Of a stretch of DNA of 64,000 bases, positions 52,253 to 61,001 are shown piece after piece. Made by a program: the position numbers and the translations under genes. The notes beneath the pieces are model-generated. The model was not told the origin of the DNA, searched no databases, and saw nothing but the letters and a program-made list of their open reading frames with translations. The first letter of the stretch is position 1, and each line of letters opens with the position of its first letter. Source of the stretch: Novosphingobium lindaniclasticum LE124 (lineage in GTDB: Bacteria > Pseudomonadota > Alphaproteobacteria > Sphingomonadales > Sphingomonadaceae); the NCBI RefSeq assembly GCF_000445125.1, contig NZ_ATHL01000151.1, positions 47,166 through 111,165 on the forward strand, given 5' to 3'.

Positions 52253-52822
52253 ATGAAGAAGCTCTTGTTCGCTCTGGCCCTCACCAGTGCTTTCCCGGCT
52301 GCGGCCTTCGCGCAGGACGCGCAGGATCCTTCGGTGGAGACTGCCCCCGATGGAACCCGTGCCTTCGGGATCGAACCCTATGTCGGCGTGCTTGGCGGCT
52401 ACCACGAATTTTCCCGCCAGAGCGAGTTCGGCTCTCCCCGTGGAGGCCGCATGAACGGCGCCCTCATCAGCGGCGTCGCCGGCGTCAACATTCCGCTTGG
52501 ACCGGTCTTCGTCGGCGCCGAAGGCAATGCGACGAAGGGCTTCGGCGACATCGACTGGGAATACGGCGTCCGGGGCCGCATCGGCGGCCGTGCCGGCGAG
52601 AGCGGCCTGATCTACGCTTCGGCAGGCTACCAGTGGGTCAACGGCAAGCGCGCTTACGGCGATGAAAAGGATTGGATCTACGGCGTCGGCGTCGAAGTGG
52701 GTCCGAAGGACATCGGCCTGGGCGGCATCACCGGAAACAGCGGCATCCGCCTGCGCCTCCAGGCCGAAACCTACGACTTCGACAGCATCCGCCCGATGGC
52801 GGGCGTGATCGCACACTTCTGA
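52253..52822 (+). CDS. Small outer membrane beta-barrel protein (opacity-porin-like)
   Basis: A 189-residue exported protein with signal peptide MKKLLFALALTSAFPAAAFA and eight alternating amphipathic strands (FGIEPYVGVLGGYHEF, VFVGAEGNATKGF, GLIYASAGYQWVNGKRAY), ending in Phe as expected for barrel assembly. This pattern matches the OmpA-like/opacity barrel group common in sphingomonads. GGAGA precedes the start. Its role is unknown. Confidence 0.8.
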   Translation: MKKLLFALALTSAFPAAAFAQDAQDPSVETAPDGTRAFGIEPYVGVLGGYHEFSRQSEFGSPRGGRMNGALISGVAGVNIPLGPVFVGAEGNATKGFGDIDWEYGVRGRIGGRAGESGLIYASAGYQWVNGKRAYGDEKDWIYGVGVEVGPKDIGLGGITGNSGIRLRLQAETYDFDSIRPMAGVIAHF

Positions 52823-52828
52823 GCACCG

Positions 52829-52866
52829 GCCTTGGAGCGGCAGCCCCTGCGGGCGCCGCTCCAGGC
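52829..52866. terminator. Hairpin between convergent outer membrane protein genes
   Basis: GGAGCGGC (52834-52841) pairs with GCCGCTCC (52855-52862); flanking GGCC/GGCC extends the stem past one mismatch. It lies between the stops at 52822 and 52909, so it can serve both genes. Confidence 0.65.
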
Positions 52867-52908
52867 CACATGCCCTTCCGGGTCACGCGCGGTCTCCTCG
52901 CCGCCCCA

Positions 52909-54540
52909 TCAGAACCGCAGCGTCATGTTCGTCTGGACGAACAGGTTGTCGCCATAACCCGCGCGGCGCAGCACTTTTCCGGCTTCTGCATAGTTGACGA
53001 TGCCGCTCAGGATGACGTGCGGGTCCGGCGTCCAGTTCGCCCGGAGCCGGGCCATGTTGGCGACATGCCTGCCCCTCACGTTCCGGGTGCCGGCATAGAT
53101 CTGGGAATTGCCGCGATAGACCGCGTCGTTCCGATCGGGGCGCCAGTAGGAACCGATTTCGCCGGTCAGGGAAAACTTCCTGCTCAACGGTACCGTCAGC
53201 GTCGGGGCGATCCCCATGAGATTGATGGCACCCAGGTAATTGTCGTCGCTGAAGATGACGGTGGCATTGTAGAGAAAATTGAACGCGCCGACCTTCCCGG
53301 AACCTTCGAAGGTGCCGCCGCCCGAGGCGTAGTCGGCATGGAAGCCCAGCCTCGGCGCCGAGCTTCCCGCTCCCAGGCCGACCGACTGGTTGGTGCTGAG
53401 GGCCCAGGCATCGACTTGGCGAACGCCGAAACGGCCGTCCTGCTTGAGGGCCGACCAGTCGAACGCAACCCGTCCGAGACGACCCCAGAGCCGGGCGCCG
53501 TAAGTCTCCCGCCGGTCCTTGCCCGAAAGGCGGCCGAGCGTGTGCTCGTCCTTTACGAAGTGGTAGTAGAACGGGTCGAAGTAGACGGCGGATTTGCTCT
53601 TCGGGTCGGCGCCGGCGACGACGAAGCTGGAATAGACGCCGCTCAGCGTCTCGCCATTGCCGATCCGGTCGTCGAGCAGGCCGATGCCCTGCGCGGTCGG
53701 TTCGAAATGGAAGGCGCTGAAGCGGAAGCGCCGCCAGTCCATCGACAGCCGCGCGCCGTTCATCGAAACGCGGATATTGGGATTTTCGCGCGGGCTGATG
53801 ATGAAGCGCGGCCCGTCGAAGAATTCCTGCCGCCCCACGGTGACTCGCGCCACACCCGCGCCGGGTCCGGAGCCGAACGGCGCCCGGACTTCCGCGAAGA
53901 GTTGCTGGACGATCAGGTCGTTCTTCTGGATCGCGATGTGGCGGGTTTCGTTCCTGCCGAAGATCTGCCCCGAAGCCAGTTCGCCATAGAACCGCACCGC
54001 AGGCCCGATCCGCAGGTCGGCGCCGATCGCCGTGCGCGAGAGCACTTCGATGCGGTCCCGTGTATCGGAGAGCAGCGGCAGGGTGGACAGGCTGACGCTG
54101 CTGCGCTGCGTTCCATTCAGTGTCAGCGACACATTGCCGTCATCGCTCAGCGGGATGAACTTGAGCGGGGACGCCCAGTCGCGCTTCGCCCGGCGATCGC
54201 GGAGGAACCGCCAATCCTCCGCGCCGCGCAGCATCATGTAGTTGGGACCGGTGCGGGGACCTTGTCCATCGGCCTCGGCCGGGAAGGGAGACTTGAGCGG
54301 ATCGCGGGGGGTGGAGCGGGGGTTGGAGCCCGAAGCAGGGCCAAGATCAGGGGCCGGAGCATGGCCAGGAGCAGGATAAGGCGGGGGAGCGAGCTGCGGC
54401 GTCGGAACGGCTGCCGGCGGTGCGGGAAGGGGCTGCGCGTCATCGCCCGCGGCTGCGAAAGCGCAGCCCGGCACGAGCAGTCCGATCGTCACGCATCCGG
54501 CGAGGCTCCGATCGCGCAGCGGAAAAGTCCGGTTGCGCAT
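52909..54540 (-). CDS. Alginate-export-family outer membrane protein with proline-rich linker
   Basis: A 543-residue barrel of the alginate_exp type (DWASPLKFIPLSDDGNVSLT, TVGRQEFFDGPRFIISPREN, RETYGARLWGRLGRVAFDWS, ending TNMTLRF). After the signal peptide (ends CAFA, about residue 30) comes a 50-residue Pro/Ala linker (PAPPAAVPTPQLAPPPYPAP), which may span periplasm or peptidoglycan. It differs clearly from the paralogue at 34603. I chose ATG 54540 (signal sequence MRNRTFPLRDRSLAG). It lies 17 bp after the MBL hydrolase stop and may be cotranscribed with it. Confidence 0.85.
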   Translation of the reverse strand: MRNRTFPLRDRSLAGCVTIGLLVPGCAFAAAGDDAQPLPAPPAAVPTPQLAPPPYPAPGHAPAPDLGPASGSNPRSTPRDPLKSPFPAEADGQGPRTGPNYMMLRGAEDWRFLRDRRAKRDWASPLKFIPLSDDGNVSLTLNGTQRSSVSLSTLPLLSDTRDRIEVLSRTAIGADLRIGPAVRFYGELASGQIFGRNETRHIAIQKNDLIVQQLFAEVRAPFGSGPGAGVARVTVGRQEFFDGPRFIISPRENPNIRVSMNGARLSMDWRRFRFSAFHFEPTAQGIGLLDDRIGNGETLSGVYSSFVVAGADPKSKSAVYFDPFYYHFVKDEHTLGRLSGKDRRETYGARLWGRLGRVAFDWSALKQDGRFGVRQVDAWALSTNQSVGLGAGSSAPRLGFHADYASGGGTFEGSGKVGAFNFLYNATVIFSDDNYLGAINLMGIAPTLTVPLSRKFSLTGEIGSYWRPDRNDAVYRGNSQIYAGTRNVRGRHVANMARLRANWTPDPHVILSGIVNYAEAGKVLRRAGYGDNLFVQTNMTLRF

Positions 54541-54557
54541 CGTCGTTCTCTGGCCGC

Positions 54558-55553
54558 TTACCCGAGCGGGATTTCCATGAGATCGCGCCCCACCACGATC
54601 TCGCCCTTGTAATGCCTGGCGACTTCGCTGCGCCACATGTCGTCGGTGATCCACTCCATGTCGCCGGGAACGAAATGGCTCAGCACCAGCTTTTTCACTC
54701 CCGCGCGCGCGGCGATCCGGCCGACCTGTTCGGCGGTCGTGTGGCTTTCGATCAGGTGGTTGCGGAAAGTCGGCGTGCCGTTCGCGCGCTTCACCAGTTC
54801 ATCGACGCCGGGAACGTAGAGCACTTCGTGGACCAGCACGTCGGCGCCCCTGGAGAAGTCCGCCAGGGCGGGATTGTAGGCGGTGTCGCCCGAGTAGACG
54901 ACGCTGCCGTAAGGCGTTTCGAAGCGGTAGGCCAAGTTGTCGAGCGGGGGATGCGGGGTCGTGAACGCCGTCACCGTGACGCCGTCCCCGGACATGACCA
55001 GCCCCTGCTTCGCTGCGAAATCGCGAGCGTGCAGGAGCGTCGCCGGGTCCACCCTACCTTCGTCGGCAATGCGGGTGGCGATGTCCATCCGGTTGAGCCG
55101 CCAGAAATCCGCTGCCATCGCCTCGATCCCCACCGGACCGTAAGCGTCGATCGGACGGCGCAGAGCGCCCGCCGCCCACATGTTGTAGACGAGGTTTCCG
55201 AATTCGAGCTGATGATCCGAATGCATGTGCGAGATGAAGATCGCGCGGATATCGGCCAGGTCCAGCCCGGATTTCACGATCTGCGCGGTCACGCCCATGG
55301 CGGTGTCGATGACGTAGACATTGCCGTCCACGACCAGGGCATTGGCTGGATTGGAGCGCGTGCCGCCCACGCGCGGGCCGCCTTTGGTGCCGAGCAGAAC
55401 CAGCTTCGCGCCTTCGACGGGAGCGGTCTTCGCGCCGGTCTGCGCCAGCAGCGAGGAAGGGGAGCCTGCGAGAACCCCTCCCGCAGCGGTGGTCACGGCC
55501 GCCTGCAGGATCTTGCGGCGATTGAGCATGGGGATGCGCGGGGGGAAAATCAT
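54558..55553 (-). CDS. MBL-fold metallo-hydrolase, exported (Tat-type signal)
   Basis: A 331-residue beta-lactamase-fold hydrolase (arylsulfatase/RNase Z-like subgroup). The signal NRRKILQAAVTTAAGGVLAG has a twin arginine. Metal motifs: ISHMHSDHQLE, YSGDTAYNP, VHEVLY and LSHFVPGD. GAGAGGAG precedes ATG 55553. It diverges from a TetR gene 111 bp away, whose site at 55631 could regulate both. Such enzymes open lactones or cleave esters; the substrate is unknown. Confidence 0.9.
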   Translation of the reverse strand: MIFPPRIPMLNRRKILQAAVTTAAGGVLAGSPSSLLAQTGAKTAPVEGAKLVLLGTKGGPRVGGTRSNPANALVVDGNVYVIDTAMGVTAQIVKSGLDLADIRAIFISHMHSDHQLEFGNLVYNMWAAGALRRPIDAYGPVGIEAMAADFWRLNRMDIATRIADEGRVDPATLLHARDFAAKQGLVMSGDGVTVTAFTTPHPPLDNLAYRFETPYGSVVYSGDTAYNPALADFSRGADVLVHEVLYVPGVDELVKRANGTPTFRNHLIESHTTAEQVGRIAARAGVKKLVLSHFVPGDMEWITDDMWRSEVARHYKGEIVVGRDLMEIPLG

Positions 55554-55630
55554 GAAACTCCTCTCGACCTGTAAATTCAGCCCTGACCGGGCTTGTTGGC
55601 ATCCGCCTAACATTCGCCTCCCTCTGGGGT

Positions 55631-55643
55631 CAATAAGAATGAG
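55631..55643. promoter_or_regulatory. Candidate TetR operator, copy 1
   Basis: CAATAAGAATGAG lies between the divergent MBL hydrolase and TetR genes. It matches AATTAGAATGAG at 56723 in 11 of 12 positions and shares its AGAAT core with the site at 59758. Confidence 0.5.
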
Positions 55644-55664
55644 AGTCGCGTTCGGTTTATCGCG

Positions 55665-56387
55665 ATGGACAAGGTGCGTCTCATCGGCAATGCCCGCCGG
55701 GTGATGGAAGCGAGCCTTGCGCCCGATATCGAGGATGATCTCACCCGCGTCGGTGTGATCCCGGCGCAGCAATCGCGCAGCCGGACCCTGCGCGATCGCC
55801 TGATCCGCGAGTCCCTGGACATCGCGCGCAAGGTGCCGTTTGACGAGGTGAGCATCAACGACATCTGCGCCGCCGCGCAATGTTCGACCGGCGCCTTCTA
55901 TTCGCGGTTTCCTGACAAGATCACGCTGTTCAAGGCGGTGATGGTCTTCGCCGCCGCCGAGTCCGGGCCGTTATTGGAACGCTTGGTCCGGGACGAGGAC
56001 TTCGCGCACATCCTGCCGAAACTCATGGCCGCGCAAGTAGATCGCTATATGCGCCAGAAGACGTTCTTCCGTTCCGCGTTCAAGGTCAGCCTGGACTGCG
56101 AAGAGGCGTGGGAGCCCTTCCGCCGCAATGCCCGCAATCTCGCCGCCGCCTATATCGATCGTGTGTTCGGCCTCCCGGAACTGGACCGCAGCAGCGTGAA
56201 TGTCGACCGGATCCGCTTCGCCTTCCAGGTCATGTACGGCGTGCTCAACAATACCCTGATCAATCGCCCGGGACCTTTCGTTCTGGAGAGTGCGCAGTTC
56301 GCCCGGCTGCTGGAAGAGGCGGTGGTGGCGACCATGGACCTGCCGATCGCCGAAGCGGTGCCGGGGAAATCTCACGACGGGGCGTAG
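55665..56387 (+). CDS. TetR-family transcriptional regulator (upstream)
   Basis: A 240-residue regulator with an N-terminal HTH (SINDICAAAQCSTGAFYSRF, then PDKITLFKAV) preceded by a 40-residue extension, and an all-helical ligand domain. It is divergent from the MBL hydrolase and 406 bp before the TonB receptor. It likely responds to a hydrophobic or aromatic inducer, and the AATWAGAAT sites at 55631 and 56723 flank it. Confidence 0.88.
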   Translation: MDKVRLIGNARRVMEASLAPDIEDDLTRVGVIPAQQSRSRTLRDRLIRESLDIARKVPFDEVSINDICAAAQCSTGAFYSRFPDKITLFKAVMVFAAAESGPLLERLVRDEDFAHILPKLMAAQVDRYMRQKTFFRSAFKVSLDCEEAWEPFRRNARNLAAAYIDRVFGLPELDRSSVNVDRIRFAFQVMYGVLNNTLINRPGPFVLESAQFARLLEEAVVATMDLPIAEAVPGKSHDGA

Positions 56388-56419
56388 CGGGTCGGGGGCG
56401 GGTCAGCCGGCGGTCGTCT

Positions 56420-56618
56420 CGCCGGAGTGACGGCCTCCTGCTTGCCACAGGTGTCGAGCGCGGATTGGCTGGCGAACAGGAAGCACCGGTCCCGGTCGAC
56501 GACGGAGAAAGGGTCTCCCACACTGTCGAGCACCGCCCGCAGTCGTTCCTCGCTCTCGCGCCTGTTAACATAGCGCCAGACGCCGCTTCAGCGTCTCGAT
56601 CTCCCGTTCATCCGCCAT
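56420..56618 (-). pseudogene. Frameshifted PAS-domain sensor gene remnant
   Basis: On the minus strand an ATG at 56618 starts MADEREIETLKRRLALC and then stops. The next frame continues with NRRESEERLRAVLDSVGDPF, then SVVDRDRCFLFASQSALDTC and GKQE, a clear PAS-domain start as in sensor kinases. The similarity fades after about 56420. One frameshift and the lost 3' part mark it as a decayed gene. It accounts for much of the 406-bp gap after the TetR gene; the rest is AT-rich promoter for the receptor. Confidence 0.68.
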
Positions 56619-56722
56619 GAGGTCGTGACGCACATCTCGGGCCAAGGTCGAAGAGAAATCAATCCGTATACGGTGCGAGACGGCGCACGAGGTCCATATT
56701 GACGAGGCGCGGCGGCTGAGTT

Positions 56723-56734
56723 AATTAGAATGAG
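56723..56734 (+). promoter_or_regulatory. Candidate TetR operator, copy 2, before the TonB receptor
   Basis: AATTAGAATGAG within an AT-rich stretch (56719-56751) that also contains a TTATAA -10-like box (56747). It lies about 60-71 bp before the receptor ATG. Confidence 0.5.
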
Positions 56735-56793
56735 GATTATGGTTTTATAAAGAGCGCCCCAGAGGGTGGCTCCAGACATGATGGGGAGGGTAT

Positions 56794-58983
56794 ATGAGAC
56801 TGAACTGTCTTCTTGTTTCCGTATCGGCTTTGGCCATGCCAGCCATGGCAATGGCGCAGGAGGGGCCGGCCGAATCGCAGGCGCCGGGCGGATTGGGCGA
56901 CATCATCGTCACGGCCAACCGCACCGCCTCCAGCGCGCAGGACACCCCGACCGCGCTCAACGTCTATTCGGGCGACGCCCTGCGGGACGCGGGCATCGCC
57001 TCGGTGCGTGATCTCGCCAGCATCGACGCCAGCGTCAACATCTCTCCCTCGGCAGGCGCGGCCTATGTCGCGGTGCGCGGCATCGCCTCCACCGACGTGA
57101 CGGAAATCGGCGACCCTTCCGTTCCGGTCTCACGCGACGGTTTCTATACCAACCGCTCGTTCTCCCTCAATTCGTCGATGTACGATCTGGCCCGCATCGA
57201 AGTGCTCAAGGGGCCACAGGGCACTCTCAACGGCCGCAATTCCACCGGCGGCCTGGTCAGCATCATCACCAATCGGCCGCAATTCGCCAATGGCGGCTAC
57301 AGCTCGGTCGAAGTGGGCAATTACGGAACCTTCAACGGCGAGATGGGCGCGAACCTGGCGCTGGGCGATACCTTCGCGATCCGCGCTTCGGGCACCTACC
57401 TGACCCACAAGGGCTATCGCAGGATCGATGGACCGACCACCTCGGGCGATGACGAGGACTTCGCCTCGGGCCGCCTTCAGGCGCTTTATCGGTCGGGCGG
57501 CCTGTCCGCCTGGGTATCCTACCAGCACGATTCGCGCACGGTGAACGGCGACGCTATCTTGCGCGGCGCGCTGGGCGGACCCAAGCCGAGCTTCAAGAAC
57601 CTGGGAGCGTTTCCGGGTGATTCCCCGCAGAAGACCACGCTGGAAGGCGATCGCATCCGCTGGGAACTGGCCTATGCCACCGACGGCAACCTCAACTTCA
57701 TCTATGCCGGCGGCTACGACAGCCAGAACTGGAACAACATCCTGGACGCCACGGGGCCGGAATATCCGGCGAACCGGCAGTTCCGGCAGAACGAGCGCCC
57801 CAAGACCTGGAACCACGAGTTCCGCGTCAGCAACGACAGCGCCTCGAAGCTGTTCTTCCAGGCGGGCTACTTCCGGTTCAGCGAGAACAACACGGTGGAC
57901 TCCGGCCTGTTCAACCGCGAGATGACCGGTCCCTTCGCCGTGGGCGGCCCGTTGGAGGCTCTGGCGCAGCCAGACCAGTACGGCATCAAGTTCGACTACA
58001 AGATCCGCACCCGCTCGCAAGCCGTCTTCGCCCAGGTCGACTACGACCTGACCGATCAGCTCGAAGTGAGCCTGGGCGGCCGCTACACCTGGGACAAGAA
58101 GACGCGCACCGGGCAGGCCCTGCTGTTCCTTCCCGCGCTGGCCAGCCCCTTCGCCCCGGCTCTTCGGTTGACCACGCCCGGTCTCGGCCGGTTGAGCGAC
58201 GGCCAGCCGACCTGGCATGTCGGCCTCAACTATCGCCCGACCCCCGATACCCTGATCTATGCGAAGTACGATCGCGGCTACAAGTCGGGCGGCTTCAACT
58301 CGAACGGCAGTTCGGCCTCGGTCCCTTACGACCCGGAACAGCTCGACGCCTTCGAGATCGGCACCAAAAACTCGCTGCTGGGCAATACCCTCCAGATCAA
58401 CGGCGATATCTTCTATTCCAACTATCGTGGCTATCAGGCTTCGCAGACGTCCGACGTTCTCCAGGGCAGCGGCATATTCAACGTCGGTTCGGCGAAGATC
58501 TTCGGCATCGAGGGCGAAGTGAAGGCGCTGCTGGGCGAAACGACACGCCTCGGCCTCAATGCCGCCTATCTGCATACCAAGTTTGGAGACGATATCGTCG
58601 TCAACGATGGCGACGGCAATCCGCAGGACATCAGCGGCAATCGCCTGCCGAATGCGCCTTCGTTCACCGTCACCGGCTCGATCGACCAGGACTTCGCCGT
58701 GGGGGCGGGCAAGATCACCGCGCACGTCGATGCGAAGTTTTCGTCCAAATACTACTTCTCGGCCTTCAACCTGGACGATATCTCGACCAGCGACTTCGTG
58801 ATCGCCAATGCTTCGCTGGGCTACGAGCCGGACCACGGCGGGTGGAAGGTGATCGCCTTCGTGCGGAACGTGTTCGACAAGAACGTGCTGGCCTATGCCC
58901 AGCAGAACTTCGTCTCGCACACCAACAATTACCAGTTCCAGCCCCCACGCACTTACGGCGTGAGGGCAAGCGTCAACTTCTGA
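56794..58983 (+). CDS. TonB-dependent receptor of the glycoside/monooxygenase locus
   Basis: A 729-residue receptor of the smaller, siderophore-like class. Signal peptide ends AMA (about residue 21). Plug: LGDIIVTANRTASSAQDTPT, SVRDLASIDASVNISPS and YDLARIEVLKGPQGTLNGRN; the barrel ends YGVRASVNF. GGGGAGGG precedes the start. Receptors of this subtype in sphingomonads often accompany catabolic genes for aromatic or polycyclic compounds. It is probably the uptake gate for the glycosylated substrate of the downstream genes. Confidence 0.92.
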   Translation: MRLNCLLVSVSALAMPAMAMAQEGPAESQAPGGLGDIIVTANRTASSAQDTPTALNVYSGDALRDAGIASVRDLASIDASVNISPSAGAAYVAVRGIASTDVTEIGDPSVPVSRDGFYTNRSFSLNSSMYDLARIEVLKGPQGTLNGRNSTGGLVSIITNRPQFANGGYSSVEVGNYGTFNGEMGANLALGDTFAIRASGTYLTHKGYRRIDGPTTSGDDEDFASGRLQALYRSGGLSAWVSYQHDSRTVNGDAILRGALGGPKPSFKNLGAFPGDSPQKTTLEGDRIRWELAYATDGNLNFIYAGGYDSQNWNNILDATGPEYPANRQFRQNERPKTWNHEFRVSNDSASKLFFQAGYFRFSENNTVDSGLFNREMTGPFAVGGPLEALAQPDQYGIKFDYKIRTRSQAVFAQVDYDLTDQLEVSLGGRYTWDKKTRTGQALLFLPALASPFAPALRLTTPGLGRLSDGQPTWHVGLNYRPTPDTLIYAKYDRGYKSGGFNSNGSSASVPYDPEQLDAFEIGTKNSLLGNTLQINGDIFYSNYRGYQASQTSDVLQGSGIFNVGSAKIFGIEGEVKALLGETTRLGLNAAYLHTKFGDDIVVNDGDGNPQDISGNRLPNAPSFTVTGSIDQDFAVGAGKITAHVDAKFSSKYYFSAFNLDDISTSDFVIANASLGYEPDHGGWKVIAFVRNVFDKNVLAYAQQNFVSHTNNYQFQPPRTYGVRASVNF

Positions 58984-59003
58984 CGCGGCAGCAACAAGGG
59001 AAG

Positions 59004-59034
59004 GGCGCGCGGCATCGATGCCGCGCCCCTTTTC
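59004..59034. terminator. Bidirectional hairpin between receptor and TetR genes
   Basis: GCGCGGCATCGATGCCGCGC (59007-59026) is a perfect palindrome followed by CCCCTTTTC. It lies between the convergent stops at 58983 and 59047. Confidence 0.8.
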
Positions 59035-59046
59035 GTAGGCGCCGCT

Positions 59047-59724
59047 TCAGATATCGGTCTTGAGATAGGCCAGGCACATGCGGCCGAGTTCGATCTTCAG
59101 CTCCTTCCAGTCCTGCGGATGAACCGATTCTCCCGTGGAGCCGAGGCTGAGCTGGCGGGCGAGAGTGGCGAAGATGATCTGATAGGCGGCATTGGCCTTG
59201 CGCTCATGGTCGCTGCCGCCGAACTCCGCGCGATATTCCAGCATGGCTTCCATGCCGAGCGCGGCGGCGCGATTGGCACTCTGGCGGCCGGGATCGGCGA
59301 CGAGCGGGTCGAAGGCCGCGCGGGCCATGCTCTGGCGGAGCAAGGGCGCCTCTTCGCGCAGCAGCTCGGCATAGTTCTCCACATAGACCGGCACCACGGT
59401 CGCCAGCGAATGGGATTGCGCCTTCACGCGCTCGATCATCTCGGCCTCCCGCTGCAACATGCGTTTGAGATGATTGGCGATCACCGCCCGGACCAGGTTC
59501 TCCTTGCTTTCGAATCGCAAGTAGATCGAGCCGATCGAAACGCTGCCTTCCTGGCTGACTTCCTGGAGCGTGAAGTCCTCGCTCCCCCGTTCCAGCATGA
59601 GCTTTTCGGCTGCCGCCACCATGCGTTCGAGCGAGGCCTTGCTGCGCCCCTGCTGGGGCTTGCGGCTGACGGAATCGACGGCGAGCTTTTTTTCGGCCGA
59701 GCGGGGCTTTGCGCGTGTTGACAT
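59047..59724 (-). CDS. TetR-family transcriptional regulator (downstream)
   Basis: A 225-residue regulator with HTH FTLQEVSQEGSVSIGSIYLR preceded by a basic N-terminal arm (MSTRAKPRSAEKK) and followed by a helical ligand-binding domain. It is divergent from the LLM monooxygenase gene, with a matching AATTAGAAT site (59758) in the 109 bp between. The simplest reading is repression of the monooxygenase operon and itself. Confidence 0.9.
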   Translation of the reverse strand: MSTRAKPRSAEKKLAVDSVSRKPQQGRSKASLERMVAAAEKLMLERGSEDFTLQEVSQEGSVSIGSIYLRFESKENLVRAVIANHLKRMLQREAEMIERVKAQSHSLATVVPVYVENYAELLREEAPLLRQSMARAAFDPLVADPGRQSANRAAALGMEAMLEYRAEFGGSDHERKANAAYQIIFATLARQLSLGSTGESVHPQDWKELKIELGRMCLAYLKTDI

Positions 59725-59757
59725 GACCGCGACAAACAGCCTATCGAAATAAGAACG

Positions 59758-59769
59758 TCAATTCTAATT
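59758..59769. promoter_or_regulatory. Candidate TetR operator, copy 3
   Basis: TCAATTCTAATT, the reverse complement of AATTAGAATTGA, lies between the divergent TetR and LLM genes. Together with AATAAGAACG just upstream it forms an imperfect inverted repeat TAAGAA-N6-TTCTAA, a typical TetR dimer site. Confidence 0.55.
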
Positions 59770-59833
59770 TACTCCTGTTTCATTCGGCACGCACGTCATC
59801 GCGGCGGCGGCCTTGCCCCGAAGGGAGGGGAAG

Positions 59834-60946
59834 ATGCGCTTTTCCGTATTTCTGAACGCCCGTTCGCTCGGTCCGGATCAGGATCGCAAGCTGATGAAGG
59901 ATCTGGAGGCTCACGCGAAGCTGGCGGCCGATCTCGATTACGACGCGATCTTCCTGCCGGACCACCACTTCAACGGCTACATGCCGGTGGCGAGCGACAG
60001 CTTCATCTTCGCCGGCTACCTCGCCGCGCAGATGCCGCAGATGCACTTCGGCTTTTCGGTCGTCTCGGTGCCGCTGCACCATCCGGTGCGGTTTGCCGAG
60101 CGGATCAACATCCTCGACCAGCTGACCGAGGGCAAGCTGCTGGTCGGCGTCGGTTCCGGCACCACGCCGGAGGAGATGATCGGCTTCGCGGTGGACTATC
60201 GGGACGCCGGGGCCATCGCGGAAAACAACCTGGCGCTCGCCGAGCAGCTCTGGGCCAAGGACATGGAAGATCCGGCGGTCGTGATCGACAACGGGCCGTA
60301 CAAGGGCCGCGTGCTCCAGCGCATCACGCCGGCGCCTTACACGCCCGGCCATGCGCGGCTGATGCCGGTGGCGATGAAGGAGGCCAGCTCGCGCCGCGCC
60401 GCCGAGAATGGCTGGCCGGCGTTCATCCCTGCCTTCACGCCCCCCAAGATCGGCGGCACCGAGCCTTTCGTCCACGTCAGCAAGTGGTTCGAGATCTACA
60501 AGGGGTTCCTGCTCGAAGCCGGACATTCCGACGACGTCGTGAAGTCCGCGCTCGACTGGACGACCCATACCTACCAGGTGGTCCATGTCGCGCACAGCGA
60601 CGACCAGGCGCGCGAGGAACTGGAGGTGATCTTGCGCAGCTACCAGGAAGCGATCGAGCGGGAGGCCGAATTCAACGCCCGCGCCGAGAGCGACGATGCC
60701 AACCGGAAGACCGACCGCACGCCGGACGCCCTCAGCGAGGACTGGATCGGCACCTGGTGCCTCTATGGTTCGCCGCAGACGGTGCAGGAGCATCTGGCGC
60801 CTTATGCCGAACTCGGCATCGGCAATGTGCTGTGCGGCACGACCACCGGGCCGCTTACCGAGCAGCGCCTGGCTTACGGTGACCAGACCTTGCGCCTCAT
60901 GGCCGAGAAGGTCATGCCGGCGTTCAAGGCCGCGGTTCCCGCCTGA
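59834..60946 (+). CDS. Luciferase-like (LLM) flavin-dependent monooxygenase
   Basis: A 370-residue TIM-barrel oxygenase of the bacterial luciferase family (DYDAIFLPDHHFNGYMPV, FAERINILDQLTEGKLLVGV, LYGSPQTVQEHLAPYAELGI). Such enzymes insert oxygen using reduced FMN from a partner reductase. The FMN reductase gene follows 55 bp downstream. ATG 59834 is preceded by GGGAGGGG; ATG 59813 would add seven residues. The substrate is unknown. Confidence 0.92.
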   Translation: MRFSVFLNARSLGPDQDRKLMKDLEAHAKLAADLDYDAIFLPDHHFNGYMPVASDSFIFAGYLAAQMPQMHFGFSVVSVPLHHPVRFAERINILDQLTEGKLLVGVGSGTTPEEMIGFAVDYRDAGAIAENNLALAEQLWAKDMEDPAVVIDNGPYKGRVLQRITPAPYTPGHARLMPVAMKEASSRRAAENGWPAFIPAFTPPKIGGTEPFVHVSKWFEIYKGFLLEAGHSDDVVKSALDWTTHTYQVVHVAHSDDQAREELEVILRSYQEAIEREAEFNARAESDDANRKTDRTPDALSEDWIGTWCLYGSPQTVQEHLAPYAELGIGNVLCGTTTGPLTEQRLAYGDQTLRLMAEKVMPAFKAAVPA

Positions 60947-60958
60947 CGAGGAAGAGGC

Positions 60959-60986
60959 CGGCGCGGCCCGAAAGAAGGCCGCGCCG
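60959..60986 (+). repeat. Intercistronic hairpin between LLM and FMN reductase genes
   Basis: CGGCGCGGCC and GGCCGCGCCG form a perfect 10-bp stem with an 8-nt loop. There is no T run, so it is more likely an mRNA-stability element that sets the ratio of the two proteins than a terminator. Confidence 0.6.
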
Positions 60987-61001
60987 CTTGAGGAGAATGC
61001 G

